Shown here: positions 11,650 to 22,927 of the stretch, one piece after another | Layout: each line of letters opens with the position of its first letter | How positions within the stretch are numbered: position 1 is the stretch's first letter | Source of the DNA: Lunularia cruciata | Taxonomy: Eukaryota > Streptophyta > Marchantiopsida > Lunulariales > Lunulariaceae | DNA: 64,000 nt | Direction: 5' to 3' | Assembly: GCA_948567375.1 (NCBI GenBank) | Contig: OX419760.1 | Coordinates: forward strand, 10,602,001-10,666,000 | The notes under the pieces: model-generated | What the model was told of the DNA's origin: nothing | Database searches by the model: none | The model's input: the letters and a program-made list of their open reading frames with translations, nothing else | Position numbers and translations under genes: made by a program

Positions 11650-12100
11650 AGTGGTACCCCTTGGCGCTAACATGATAAGCTCACGTGGAGTCCCTAACAA
11701 ATGTGTTGAACGTCATGTTCATCATTCCATAGAACTCCAAGGCTAGAGGAACAAAGAGGTGACCCCGCTGCATGCCTCTCTGCTTGGAGACCTTGCGACT
11801 TGTTGTTGTACTCACCGCCCATCCAAGGCAATGGGTAATCACTCCCTCCAAAACTGTATCTTGCGTAGGGTCTGTAACCATTGCATCCGCTATTGTCACC
11901 TGATCATCTCGGACCAAGTATAAGAGTGCCTTAACACGTGTCGTCTGCAAAGCATACAAACTCTCCCTCCAAGCCAAGTACCACTCTCTCGTGCCATAGC
12001 AACACTATGTCCCTAATAGCATCATGGGTAGCTATCCTCTATCCTCCAAAAGGACACCATGTCATATGGATTGTTGCTACATCAAGTGTAGAACCACACT
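11650..12100 (-). pseudogene. Probable fragment of a non-LTR retroelement protein
   Basis: A minus-strand frame at 11,977-11,681 (98 codons) reads ALLYLVRDDQVTIADAMV followed by DPTQDTV, later HLFVPLALEFYGMMN and TFVRDST. Across a frame break upstream, ATHDAIRDIVLLWHERVV continues it to about 12,100. From memory this order (a secreted-looking 'D.vv.DP' block, a Lys/Arg/Gln-rich stretch, then 'F.P.a.E.YG') is what follows the reverse transcriptase domain in some plant and algal LINE-like elements. The reverse transcriptase itself is not present. Could instead be an unrelated gene remnant. Confidence 0.4.
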
Positions 12101-13084
12101 CACAAGTGAGTAATGACGATGTAGATAGGTGGACCAAACCTAGGCAAAACCTCATCGTTATAGAAAAAGTAGCTTGTAAGAGTCAGAATGCCCTAATGCA
12201 CTATAGAGCTATGATCCAAGAGCCTACACCCTTGCCGGAGCAAGAGCAAACATGTGCTCTAGTAACCTAAGGAATGGATGAGTCAACTAAGAGAGAATGT
12301 AGCGTATGCTCACACTATCGCCCCATCAAGGAAGATTGTAAACCTCTAGTCATATCTAACAATAGTGAAGCAAAAGATGGAAAGTCCTTGTGTGCCCGTG
12401 GGGATAGACTATCTCTTGTTTGCTCCAATAACATCTAGAGAGAAAAGGATCGCTCGTCCACCTCTATCATATAAGTCTCCAAAAGCGGCCTATCAACAAC
12501 CACAAAACAAGAGGAAAGTAAGGATGCCGAGAGAGCAAAACTACCCAAAACACTATAGCTATCATCTCCTCCATAGATAGGAAGCCAACCCCTCCACACA
12601 AGATGAGGCAAACGGACAAAGACTATGGGAGAGGAAGGGAGGGTTCATGGATGGAGATGATGAATGGGACAACGGCGGGAATAGGGAACAAAGACTATCC
12701 TTGTGAGGAAGGGAGGGTTCATGAAAGAAATGACAATTGGGACTAAGGAGTAGGACGAGGTGGGTAGGTTCTTTATATCCATACGGGGTTTATTATAGCT
12801 TGGTATAAAATTATTAATTGAAATTTATTTTATTATTTTATATTTTTATAAATTATTTATTGAATAAGATAATTTTCAAAAACTCCAAAGATTCTTGAAA
12901 ATTTCATAAGATTTATCTTTTTAATTACAAGTCAAATGAATAAAAAGTTTTTTATTAGAAAATACCATTTTGACGTAACTATAGTTAGTCAAAAATATAA
13001 ACTATCAATTAAAAAATATTATTATAATAAACTTGAGTAGAAAATGAAACCACGAAGAGTGCACTCTACACAAAAGTTTGATTA
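12101..13084. other. Intergenic, partly very AT-rich
   Basis: No gene seen. 12,600-12,740 carries an imperfect direct repeat of 'acaaagactat...gaggaagggagggttcatg'. 12,790-13,030 is very AT-rich with many short A and T runs and may belong to the transposon remnant that begins at about 13,085. Confidence 0.4.
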
Positions 13085-13232
13085 TGGTAAATGAATCCAC
13101 TTCAATTAAACTTAGATGGAAAAGAAAACTTATGGGAATCTCTTTCTCAACTTCTAGAATGCACAAACGGCCATCTAGGAGTTTGAAGGTTCAATGGTGA
13201 CGAAGATATCACAAACTAGCGGTGGGGGAATA
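13085..13232 (+). mobile_element. 3' end of an older chromovirus copy (chromodomain tail and polypurine tract)
   Basis: The stretch matches 30,220-30,326, the end of the chromodomain region and the polypurine tract of the large chromovirus. It can be read in two frames as LWESLSQL and then NAQTAI, a stop, EFEGSMVTK, where the other copy reads WKPLSHLQNAQTAIQEFEAS. 'agcggtgggggaa' at 13,218 is the polypurine tract. It directly abuts the LTR at 13,233, so this LTR is at once the 3' LTR of this remnant and the 5' LTR of the next element. Confidence 0.75.
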
Positions 13233-13633
13233 TATAACTATATGGAGTTTAGAAACAAAGTTAGTTAGTGCTAACAAAGTAATTAATAGGCCAAATCAGC
13301 CTAGAATATTCCATAAGTATCTAAGAAGCATCTTGGGAAGCTTCACATCTAGCTTAGCTTGCACCCCAAGTAAGTAGCTTCTAGAAGCTTCCAACTAGTT
13401 TAGCTTGCAAGCCAAGTAGGCGGCTTCGAGAAGGAAGCTTCTTGGTTAACTTGGCTTGCACTCCAAGAAAGTGGCTAAAGGAAGCTTCTTGAGAGATTTC
13501 TCAAGAGCCTTGTATGTTCTCCATAAATATGAGAACCAAAGCTCATGCTAGGCATTTGGAGTTTACTCACATTCAAGTGTCCCAATGTGAGCTTCTATTC
13601 TCTTATTTCTCTCCTCATTCTTGGTCTTTCACA
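13233..13633 (+). repeat. 5' LTR of the chromovirus (shared with the upstream remnant)
   Basis: About 400 bp, colinear with 30,327-30,746. It begins TATAACTATATGG where the other copy has the canonical TGTAACAATATGG, and ends at 'ggtctttcaca'. It is full of AGAAGCTTCT-like dyads and paired 'ttagcttgca.ccaag' words, and has a TATA-like 'ccataaatatgag' near 13,531. Confidence 0.85.
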
Positions 13634-13650
13634 TGAGTATTAGAGCAGGA
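13634..13650 (+). other. Primer-binding site of the chromovirus
   Basis: 'tgagtattagagcagg' directly after the LTR resembles TGGTATCAGAGC, the initiator-methionine tRNA complement used by most chromoviruses, with a few changes. Confidence 0.65.
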
Positions 13651-13869
13651 ATTGGATGAATGGAATTTATGGAACACCAAATCCATATCTGCCAAACCAT
13701 TGGGATTTTCATATCCATGTACTACCCAAGCATTGTTTCACACAATTCATCACCTCACGCTTTGGGCAGGAATTTTTTTGCATGTGATCACCTTGTCTTA
13801 GGAACCATTGATACTTCCATTGTCATTGGGAAAATAATCTACAGGTTGCATTAGTCCTATTTGGTGTAA

Positions 13870-16475
13870 TAGAGAAACCGAGAGAATAATATGTAGATGT
13901 ATTTAAAAGTGCTAGTTGCAAGCAATATAAACTTCCCATATAGAAACTTGATAATTGCCAAAATAGTGAGACCGCTTCTGTTGGGCTGTAGCAAGAATTT
14001 TGAGAGTTGATAGAAGAGTAGTGGTAAAGGATGGGAGTTGGAAAATTATTCAAGACAAGAGTTGTAATGATCTTGAGTTTTGATGTGCCTCAGGAGTTTT
14101 TTTTAATGTTATTGTAAATAGGAGAAGAAAGGAAGAGGGAGGTTTTGTGACAAGAAGAAAACATGAGGTGAGACTTGTGTCCATGAAGGAAGGAGGAGGA
14201 AAAGAAAAATAAGGAAGGATTGCTTAACAAGGAGAATTTTGGTGGGGAAGGATAGGAGCAAAGGCCATTTTTGAGAAGGGAGGTCAACTGAAGACAAGGC
14301 AGTTTTAGAGAAGAGTTTTCTCGAAGGTGTTGGGGTCTGGACAGGAAGAAATCAAGAGAGAAAATTGGGTTGGACAAGAAGAATTTCTCAAAGGATAGAA
14401 GGGTTTTTTATGGAGGAGAGAGAAGACAGATTCATGAGCAAAGGGTTTTTGGACAAGAAGAGTGAAGGATTGAGGGGTTTTTTTATAGGAATACAACAAA
14501 GGGTTCTTAGACAAGAAGAGAGTAAAGGTATCAAAGGTTTTAGACATGAAGGCAGTGAAGGAGCAATAGTAGAAGAGAAATAAGAAAATATTGATCGAAG
14601 GGATTTTTCCGGAGTGATAGGAAAATCTTGAAGGAAGGGAATTTTCTTGAAGAACAGGAAAGTATCAAAGGAGGGTTCTAAGCATCAAAGGAGGGTTCTA
14701 AGTGACAAGGAATTATCAAAGGGGATTTTGGTTTTGAAGGGCAGAGAAGCATAGAATGAGGGTTTTGAGTAACAAAAAAGTATCAAGAGGAATTTGAGTG
14801 AGAGAGGTGTATTGAAAGGAATATGAGTGACCGTGAAGGAGTAGTCAAGAAGGTTCTTTGGGAATGGAGTGAAGGAATTGACAAGGAAGGGAAGGATTGA
14901 GATAGAGGAGACAAGAAAACGAGAGGTTGAAGGGAGATTTGACCAGGGATTTGAGGGATCAAAAATACAGAAAGGAGAAAAGGAATTGGATGACAAGGGA
15001 ATGATCAAAGGGTTTTACAAAGGAGGGAGTGAAAGGATTGTGGAGACAAGAAGGAGTGATGTATTTTGGAGTCAAAAAAAAGGAGAAGTACAAAAAATAC
15101 AAAAAGAAGTGAAGGATTGTCGAGACTGGAAAATGCAACGAGTTGAGAGAAGGTAGGGGATTTCTGAAAAATTGCAAGAAGAGAGAACATGTTTTTTTGT
15201 TTTGAGGATTGAAGGGAGTTGGTGATAGAAAAGGAACAAAGGACAAAGAGTTTTGGAAGAGAAAATATAGTATGATTAGTAGTTTCTTGGGTTCTCACGT
15301 CTTTGCCTCTAAATCAGGGGCCGCAGTATATGATTTTATGTTTGTTTTTTTCTTTCCCTCATTGAGCTGCAACATTGGTAGGTCCATTGAGTTATGAGGC
15401 ATTTATTTTGGTTAAAGAGATTCCAGTAGCTTGAGAGGAAGCAAGAAAGATTATAGAGTCAATGAAGAAGCTGAAGGTGAGAAATCTGAAAGTAATAGCA
15501 ATCATAATGCTACTACAACCAGGATTTGGCAATGCTGTTTGGACCGCTGAATCATCCTGGAGTGTGAAGAGAGAAGTGAGACACAACAATATGGTGAATT
15601 TTCAATAGGGAGTTAATCAAAGATGATCTCCACTGAGCACTATGCTTAGTATCAAAAATAGGAAATCAAGAGAATAGGAAAATCCATTGAGGGCAGAGAG
15701 AGGGAGAGGGAGAGGGAGAGAGAGAGAGAGAGAGAAACAAGGGACAAGAAAAACCATCAAAGGTAGAGTTTAGCAAGGGGGAGGGAGAAAGGCAAGTGGA
15801 AGTAACAAAGAAAATAGTGAGTTCAGGTTTCAAAAGGAAAACTTTCAAATGGAGGATCAAAGGAAGAGCAGAGAAGATCAAAGATAGAGGGATTTCAAGC
15901 AAGATTGATGGTAGAAACCAGTTTAGTTACAGATAAGGAGAGAAAGACTGACATGTCAATATAAGTCCGAGCAGATTTTGATGATGCTTAAAACTAAAGA
16001 ATTAAGAAGTGAAAAGATGGCGTGAGTGAATCTAGATGGATTGCATGTATGTGATATTTCATTGAACAAAGTGCTGAACGGTAGATCACAACTTGAATTA
16101 AGGAACTTGTAGAACACAACCTCTATAAATCTGGTATGTCTACATTATAGAATGTTGTCTTCTTACAAAAATCTGGTCAAAGTGGAGGCATAAGTGAAAG
16201 AAGGAAAAATTTGGAAGCCTTTAACAAGCGGATTGCATTACAAATGATAGCTTTGATAATAATACTGGAGCACATGGCATCAATTGTCCCAATCAAGGAG
16301 AAATAAAGGAAATGCAACAATAGGTTCTTTGTATAGGTTCAGTAGTCATTGACAGTTCACAATCCTATCCATTAGAGTTAGTGCATGCCACTTTTACCAT
16401 CTCAAATTGTAAAGTCTAGGTACAAGTAGCTAGGTGCCCGGTGCATTTTTGAGAGACCATACAATCCCCACGACA
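13870..16475 (+). mobile_element. Inserted long LTR-like unit, purine-rich (same type as 55.6-59.55 kb)
   Basis: The right end is sharp: 'aggtgcccggtgcatttttgag' then 'acaatccccacgaca' at 16,475 matches 'aagtgcccggtgcactcttgag' and 'aaattccccaaca' before the primer-binding site at 59,559. The body (14,080-15,300) is strongly purine-rich on this strand, built of 'aaggg.tttt..ggacaagaag' words like those at 55.8-57.1 kb. The left boundary is uncertain; a TGTTGGG at 13,978 is one candidate. No coding content. Its right flank CCAAT was not found as a clear target duplication on the left. Possibly a solo LTR. Confidence 0.55.
15693..15736 (+). repeat. GA-rich microsatellite
   Basis: (GGGAGA)n grading into an uninterrupted (GA)n run inside the purine-rich insertion. 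Confidence 0.9.
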
Positions 16476-16559
16476 CCAATTGTAACTAATGGAGAATGGT
16501 GGATGTGCTACATCTATGTGTTAATAAATTAGATAAATTGGGAATAGTGAGATAGAATA

Positions 16560-17440
16560 GAAGCCATGGCAGCAATACTCAACGTTATCATTGCTATGTA
16601 GCAACAAATTGAGTACCTTACTTGATTGTTGGATGAGATGAAACCATCAACAACAAGAACATGTAGAGAGAGCACCAGTTTGAGATGGAGAAGATCAAAT
16701 CCAATTTCCAAAACCCAAGGTGTTTGAAGGCAGGAATCTCTCGAGCATAATGGAGAATTTTTTGTTTGACTGCAAATGTTACTTTGAAGCTACCAATCTT
16801 CAAGATGAATAGAAATAGATTCTCTTGGCTTTTAGCCAACTGGATGGCATAGCAAAACTTTGGTGGCGATTCCAAGTGGAACAAGCTGAATGACAAATTG
16901 TTTCACCAATCTTGATGTGGATAGAATTCAAGAAATACAATGCTTGGTTGATTACAAGCTATAATTGTCATACAAGCTACATGAGATAAGTTAGTGAAGT
17001 TGAAGTAGATTGGCTCTATAAGGAGCTACATATGCAATTTTAGAACATCATCACGTAAATTCCAAATTTAGAAAAAGGTGAAGTTCTGGATCAATTTGTG
17101 AGGAGCTTGAAATCACAAACCAATTAGAGGTGACCATGTAGGAGCCACAAAATATGGAAAAAACTATGCAATTCACTTAGCGCTTTGATTCCTTGGTTGT
17201 CACAACTTGGTCTTGACCTTGACCTACACGAAACCTACTAGTACACTACACATGAGTGGAAGAACCGACACCAATGGGGATTGATGTTGTCCAACAAAGA
17301 CCACATGGTACAATAGATAGAGAAAGATTATGATAAAATGGTGATTATTTTTATTGTCACCAAGTTGGACATTGCATTGCTAAATGTCCACTTAGGAATG
17401 GGCAACCTCGACATTGCCTCGATGGAGTATGTGGAGCACA
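16560..17440 (+). pseudogene. Chromovirus gag (capsid part and zinc knuckle), degenerate
   Basis: Gag would form the virus-like particle core. Readable pieces are PKVFEGRNLSSIMENFLFDC, then FSQLDGIAKLWWRFQVEQAE, the central capsid motif of plant chromoviruses, and near 17,345 a nucleocapsid zinc knuckle YFYCHQVGHCIAKCP. The first Cys of the CX2CX4HX4C pattern has become Tyr. Several in-frame stops (e.g. in the stretch after NLQDE) and frameshifts break it. The N-terminal part is displaced by the insertion that ends at 16,475. Confidence 0.8.
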
Positions 17441-17495
17441 TTGATCAGGGAAACGACAAATCCTAGTAGGAGATTTTGAGCCACCTATTGAGAAC

Positions 17496-17852
17496 TTGAT
17501 TAGTTCCAATGGGATTGAAGGCTCGACCTATGCAAGTTTGCCTCACTTGCAAGGTGCAATATTTGATCGTGGTTGTAGGGTTCTGGTTGATTCTGGAAGT
17601 TTAGGGAATTGCATGCCTATGCAATTAGTAAAAGAATTGAGTATTCCTATCAAGCCAGTAATTGGAAGTAGATTGATGATGCCGGATGATAGAAAGAGTT
17701 CTGTATTCCATACCTTGCATCTTGTTACCTTTAAGATTAGGAAGGAGTATCTAGAGTGTATGAGGTTTGTAGTGGCATCTCTATATTATGATGTCATTTT
17801 ACAACTACCTTGGCTTGAATGTCATAAGGTTCAATTTCATTGGACCCAATGA
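17496..17852 (+). pseudogene. Chromovirus aspartic protease, open frame of 118 codons
   Basis: Retropepsin-like part of pol that would cut the Gag-Pol precursor. The active-site loop reads CRVLVDSGSLGNCM with an intact DSGS; downstream come SRLMMPDD and a C-terminal DVILQLPWLECHKV that matches the 'D.ILG..WL' end of gypsy proteases, with ILQLPWL instead of ILGM.WL. A stop at 17,850 separates it from the repeat-bearing linker. Confidence 0.85.
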
Positions 17853-17940
17853 CAAATTCAAGTACAACACCAAGGTAGGAATTTTTTATTAGGCTACTTG
17901 GCATCTTTGAGTAAGACATTTAAGAATAGCCAACCCCAAG

Positions 17941-18180
17941 ATGAGAAGTTTGTAAAGAAAACAGCCATAGAGCAAGCTTTGAAGGAACAAAAGTCCCAAG
18001 ATGGGAAGTTTGTAAGGAAAGTAGTCATAGAACAAGCTTTGAAGGAAGTGAAGTCCCAAGGTGGGAAGTTTGTCAAGAAAGCAACCATAGAGAAGACCTT
18101 GAAGGGAGATAAGCTCTTAGATGGGAAGTTTGTCAGTAAATCAACTATAGAGCAAGCTTTGGAAGAAGATAAGTCTATTT
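17941..18180 (+). repeat. Four 60-bp tandem repeats in the protease-RT linker (20-residue protein repeat)
   Basis: Units 17,941-18,000, 18,001-18,060, 18,061-18,120 and 18,121-18,180 are exactly 60 bases each and stay in frame. Each encodes a variant of DGKFVKKATIEQALKEDKSQ. The frame is open from 17,898 to 18,227. The encoded segment is highly charged and probably helical. It lies where the spacer between protease and reverse transcriptase normally is. Confidence 0.92.
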
Positions 18181-18239
18181 TTGCAATGTGGATCAAACTG
18201 ATTGCACCAAGACAATCTGAGGAGAGTTAAAAATCTCAT

Positions 18240-18869
18240 TGAGCAATGGTTGATCAAATAATTTAGGAGTTTGAGGACGTGTTTCTGGATGATCTACCAA
18301 AGGGATTACCCTCTGATCGTGGTATGCCCTTCAAGATTGAGTTATTACAAGAGAGCACTCTAGTGAGTAGACCAATCTATCGGCTCTCACCAAAGGAGTA
18401 AGCGGAGTTGCAAAAAGCACTCACGGAGTTGTTGGAGAAGGATTTCATACAACATAGTACATCTCCTTAGGGAGCATTGGTACTATTTGTTCCAAAGAAG
18501 GATGGACTACTTCATTTCTATATTGATTATCATGGGCTCAATAAAAAAAATAGTGAAGAATGCACACCCCTTGCCTTGAATTGATAACCTGCTTGATCAA
18601 TTGAGTGGACCACAACATTTCTCCAAGTTGGATCTTTGTAGTAGCTACTGACAAATCCTTATTGATAGGGAGGATGTGCAAAAGATTGCCTTTCATACAA
18701 GGTATAGACATTTTGAGTGGTGAGTTTTGCCTTTTGGGCTTACTAATGCTCCAATAGCCTTCATGGATCAGATGCATCAAGAGTTGGATGGACTGTTGGA
18801 TTAGTACGTGGTGGTGTTCTTGGATGATATCTTAATCTACAACAAGACAGAGGCAAAACATGTGAATCA
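18240..18869 (+). pseudogene. Chromovirus reverse transcriptase, first part
   Basis: Degenerate but legible RT fingers and palm: FEDVFLDDLPKGLP, SRPIYRLSPKE, LEKDFIQHS, FVPKKDG, RIDNLLDQLSGPQHFSKLDL, VLPFGLTNAPIAFMDQM, and the catalytic block VVVFLDDILIYN (the Asp pair is kept). Stops occur at several points, e.g. after SPKE and before YVVVFL. The frame is cut at 18,869 by the next insertion and resumes at 21,781. Confidence 0.88.
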
Positions 18870-21780
18870 TGTTATTGTACTTTTCCTTTCTTTCTCTAGG
18901 AACACATAGGGTACCTAGCTGTGGAGATTGCAGATTAGAGGCTATAGGTAAACCTATAACTTCTTATTTGAACACACGTGTTACCTAACAGTCGGAACTC
19001 TCCACTCTTGTAACTAGTATTCTTGCTATTGGGTAGGTGTAATACTCCGAGAAAAAGAGAAGGGAGAAAACAAAAATTACACACTCAAACATTTGGTGCC
19101 CCAAAGGAGCACCTTCTCTTTATTATATAGACAAAGAGGATCTCCTGCAAGGAAGCTCCACCCTAGGATCAGGCACATAGGTAGGTGACATGTCAGCAAG
19201 ATCCACTCTTGGATTACTTACTTTAATGGGTGATATGTTGGTCTAGGTCCTATCTGGTTGGTCAAACATGCTTTGACCAAAGGGAATCTTTTAGGGAATC
19301 TTCTTGTATGAGTCTCTGAATCACGTAAGGTACCATTGGAAAGCTCTCGACAAGAAAAACCAAGGGGGAGGGAAGGTCAGCCTTTCCTCCATTGGGGGGG
19401 CCTAGTTCATCTGTTTAGACCTCCAAAATTGCCTTCAAAGATTTCAGGCATGTTTTGGTTCCAACTCTATTAGTAGAAATCCCCTTTTGGTGATACCACT
19501 TTCTGATTTGTTTAGTCCATCATGTGTAACATCCTTCTAGATGTTACTAAACCAATTCTCATCTTTAAATCATATGTCTAGCTATTGGTTCTAAGGTTCT
19601 CAAGTCTACTTCGGTTTCTACCTTATTAGTAGAAGTACTCTTTTGGTGATACTTCTATCTGATCTATTTTGACCATCATGTATAATATAATTCTAGATGT
19701 TACTAAACCAGATTTCACATCTAGATCATATGGCTAGCTCTTGGTATTATAGTAGGGTAGTGACGGGCAACCTAACTTGTCATCACAACATGCACTCTTG
19801 GTCTGTTGGTCATCACTTCCAACATTACCAAGGAGAAACACACAACAATCCTAGAAGGAGAGAGCCTAAGTGCAATGCCCGCACACCAATCCAAACCAAC
19901 TAGGCGTACAAACAAGCATGCAAGCATAGAGAGGATCCAATCACAAGAATGCGGCAATAACTCTATGTGCTTTTTGGTCGGAAAAGAGCTTCAGAGCCTC
20001 CATGCTCTATCATGAAGCTAATTTCAACCTGTACTCCAAGTCTCCTCCAAGCTGTACTTCAGATCTCAACAAATTCCTACTCCATGTGAGGATTTCCTAT
20101 GTCTTCTTGATGGGGAAAACTCTATGCAGCTCATATAAATATAACTCTTTTTGTGTAGCTTGGATTCAAGTGTTCTAGGATTTAACAGAAAGCCTGTGAG
20201 ATAAGCTTTCTAATGATATAAAATAGACTTCAATTGGATTACTAAAACTCCCCTGAAAACTCTCAAAGTTGGCCAAATTTTGCAACTCTCACCCTAATTT
20301 TGAAATCTTCTTTTTAGATTTTTGCCCCTGATTCTTGCCAACTTTCCGCTAATTTCTTAAATCACATGTCCACTTGATCTTAAAAGAACACTCTAGAAAT
20401 CTGAACTCTCAATCATAGTCACAAAAGTGAGAGAATTGACATTCAATTAGGATTGAAGAAAGAAATGCTCCTCCGAGCTTATGATAGTCTTTTCAGCAAA
20501 AATTATTACATCAGATCTCACTCTTGATGAGCCCAAAGCCAACCAAATTCTCCATAGTATTTGTTCATGCTCTTCAATAACACTGTATAAATTTTGATGG
20601 CCTAATCCAACCCCAATCCCTAGATATAAATCAATATCTGAGCTAGGCTAACTTGTGAGCTCTGCAGACCCAGGTATACTTGATCCAAGACCCTAAATTC
20701 TCTATTCAAAGAATTCACATGAAACCTTTACAAAAAGGTGGACACCCTAACTAACAACAAGACTGGAAATTTTCATAAGGTATCTCGAGCCACAACTTGG
20801 GGAGTGACCAAAACTCCAAACCTGATCACTAGCTCTTCTCTATCACCTTACACCTCAAGAGATTCAACTCCAATCAACCAGATCTGATTTGAAATTGATC
20901 CAAGACTGAAATTTCTTGTAATCAGTATTGTATGCACTTTGTCTACTCTCCAATCCCATTAACAAATAGTGAAAATCTCTCAAATAGCTCCCTCAATTGC
21001 CTACTTTGTGTTCCTGGGTATTAATTTTACCCCCTTGATTCAATCAATCATATCCCTCTTAGAATCAGCTCAAATTGTGTTATTTCTATCTTCAGATTAT
21101 AGCCTGTTAGCTCCTCTTTCCAACCATGTCCTTCTTTCTCCAAATGGCCTTCCCAAACTCCTTTGATGGTTGAAAAACTCCAGCCTTCTCTCTTGGGACC
21201 CAATCTCTTGCACATTTGTCCTTTAGTCTTTCTACTTTTTGACAAATGGACCCCACAACTCCACCTTCAAGCTTATGAGCAAAAATTTAGGCATTCCCCA
21301 AAAATAGAAGTACATATATTTTCAAGTCCTAGACATGCTCATAAGTAAGCACTGGAAGGATGATAGGATCCGGGTTTCCCATCAACGACTCTACAAATAT
21401 CACCCCGAAACATGCCACCAACCAGTCCCATAAGCCATCCCGGTGAAAAATCTGAAGCCTAATGAGAAAAGAATTCAGGAGTGGCAGATCGGGAGCATGG
21501 AACATCTCATGCTGAAATGCTTCCTTTGATATTCTACCACTCACGCATTGCTACAACTCTCACTCCCAACATCCTCCTCTCCCTCGAGACTCCTCGACTA
21601 AAACACCCTCCTTGTCTCTCCACTTGCCCTAATCTTTATTCATCAAAGCCCTCCAACATGATAAGATTGTAAACCACGTGGCCAATCACATACATGTACA
21701 AAGATTGCTCACTTGGTAGCATCTCATCCGTTGGATCTAGCAAACAACCTACCCCACTAATGTGGAGATAAAAATGATCA
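18870..21780 (+). mobile_element. Inserted non-coding LTR-like unit, copy A
   Basis: 2.9 kb with no meaningful reading frame. It splits the reverse transcriptase immediately after the catalytic motif. The same sequence, inverted and shorter, occurs at 27,857-30,022: 'tctctaggaacacatagggtacctagctgtggag' at the start, 'acattaccaaggagaaacacacaac' inside, and 'caacctaccccac..aatgtggagataaaaatgatca' at the end all have counterparts there. The reverse strand begins TGAT and ends AACA, so it may be a minus-oriented solo LTR or a non-autonomous element; no convincing target duplication was found. Confidence 0.7.
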
Positions 21781-22509
21781 GTAGCTTTTTACGGGCTTTG
21801 TAAACCACAACACTACAACGTGTGAGAAGTCCTATGACAACTACCACAATGGAAGTTTTATTGTAAGAAGTCAAAGTGTACCTCTTGGCAAAAAGAAGTT
21901 ACCTTCTTGGGTCACAAGATCTTATTGAAGGGGTCAAGATGGAAGAGGAGAAAATCAAGGCCATCACTAATTGACCTACTCCAAAGGATGCTACTAAAGT
22001 ATAGGCATTTAATGGATTGGCTAGCTTTTACCAACGGTTCATCCACTATTATGCTCATGTGGCCGCACCATTGACCAATCTCTTGGAGAAGAACTTGAGC
22101 TTTCAATGGACCAATAAGCACAAAAAAGCATTTTATAAGTTGAAACATATGGTGTCTTCAAAACTAATTCTTCAACCGTATGATCCTCAACTACCATGTG
22201 TGGTTGATTTTGATGCTTCTAACTTTACAATTGGAGCCGTGTTACATTATGAATTCACATATGGATTGCATCCCATTGCCTTTGTGTCTTGTAGACTAAA
22301 GACAACAAAAAGGAATTACTTTGCTTGGGATTGGCAACAACTAGCGATGGTATATGTCACCAAGGTATGGAGGCATTATCTCTTGGGGAACAAGTGATCA
22401 TGCAAACTGACCACAAGCCCTTGTTGTAGACATACATTTGGAACACATGAAGAGTCAACATCATCAATGAGAGGAACAACTATAATTATTTGACATTAAA
22501 CTTAAGTAC
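21781..22509 (+). pseudogene. Chromovirus RT thumb and RNase H
   Basis: Resumes the pol frame: EVTFLGHKI near 21,895, then FNGLASFYQRFIHYYAHVAA (connection), PLTNLLEKNLSFQWT, and RNase H with VVDFDASNFTIGAVL (first catalytic Asp kept), IAFVSCRLKTTKRNYF (the Glu-containing segment reads RNYFAWDWQQLA, so the usual YPT/SEKELLA Glu is lost) and VWRHYLLGNK. A stop follows LLGNK and the end ('ttaagtacaaacc', K.YKP) abuts the ORF-bearing insertion. The protein continues on the other side as DWFYVILDALSQ. Confidence 0.88.
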
Positions 22510-22927
22510 AAACCTATGGTACCCACATTTTTGTTTATTTTTTATTTTTGAAGAAGAAGTGTATAGAAGAAGTTGCATTGCACCTATATGACATCAAAAG
22601 GCAAAGAATGGTGTATGTGGGTTGTAATCTGAGGTAAAGTGACTTTGTGTCAGAAGACAAAGTACTAAGATTGGCCCTATCAACATTCAATCCAAAGTAA
22701 GGAGACTTTGGCTCAGAGATGCTCAACCCAAGGTGAGGACAGTCTAACAACTTTCCTTCGGGGTTGGACATTCAAGAAGGTACCGCACACAAAAATGGAT
22801 GGCCTTTAAGTGGGAGAAAATTGACAGTGATAGGAGCATGAAGTAGGTGTGATTTCTTAGTAGAAACTCAAAGTGAAGAAAGATAGAGAAGGCGTGCAAC
22901 TATAAGACTCGGGATAGAGACGAAGAG

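Noticed and set aside
14685-15298. Several overlapping minus-strand frames of about 95-107 codons
   Set aside because: Phe/Ser/Leu-rich antisense readings of the purine-rich insertion; multiple frames open together and no homology seen.
18865-21785. Target duplication AATCA/GATCA for insertion A
   Set aside because: Only 4 of 5 bases agree, and it would require an end without CA; copy B offers no support for that boundary.
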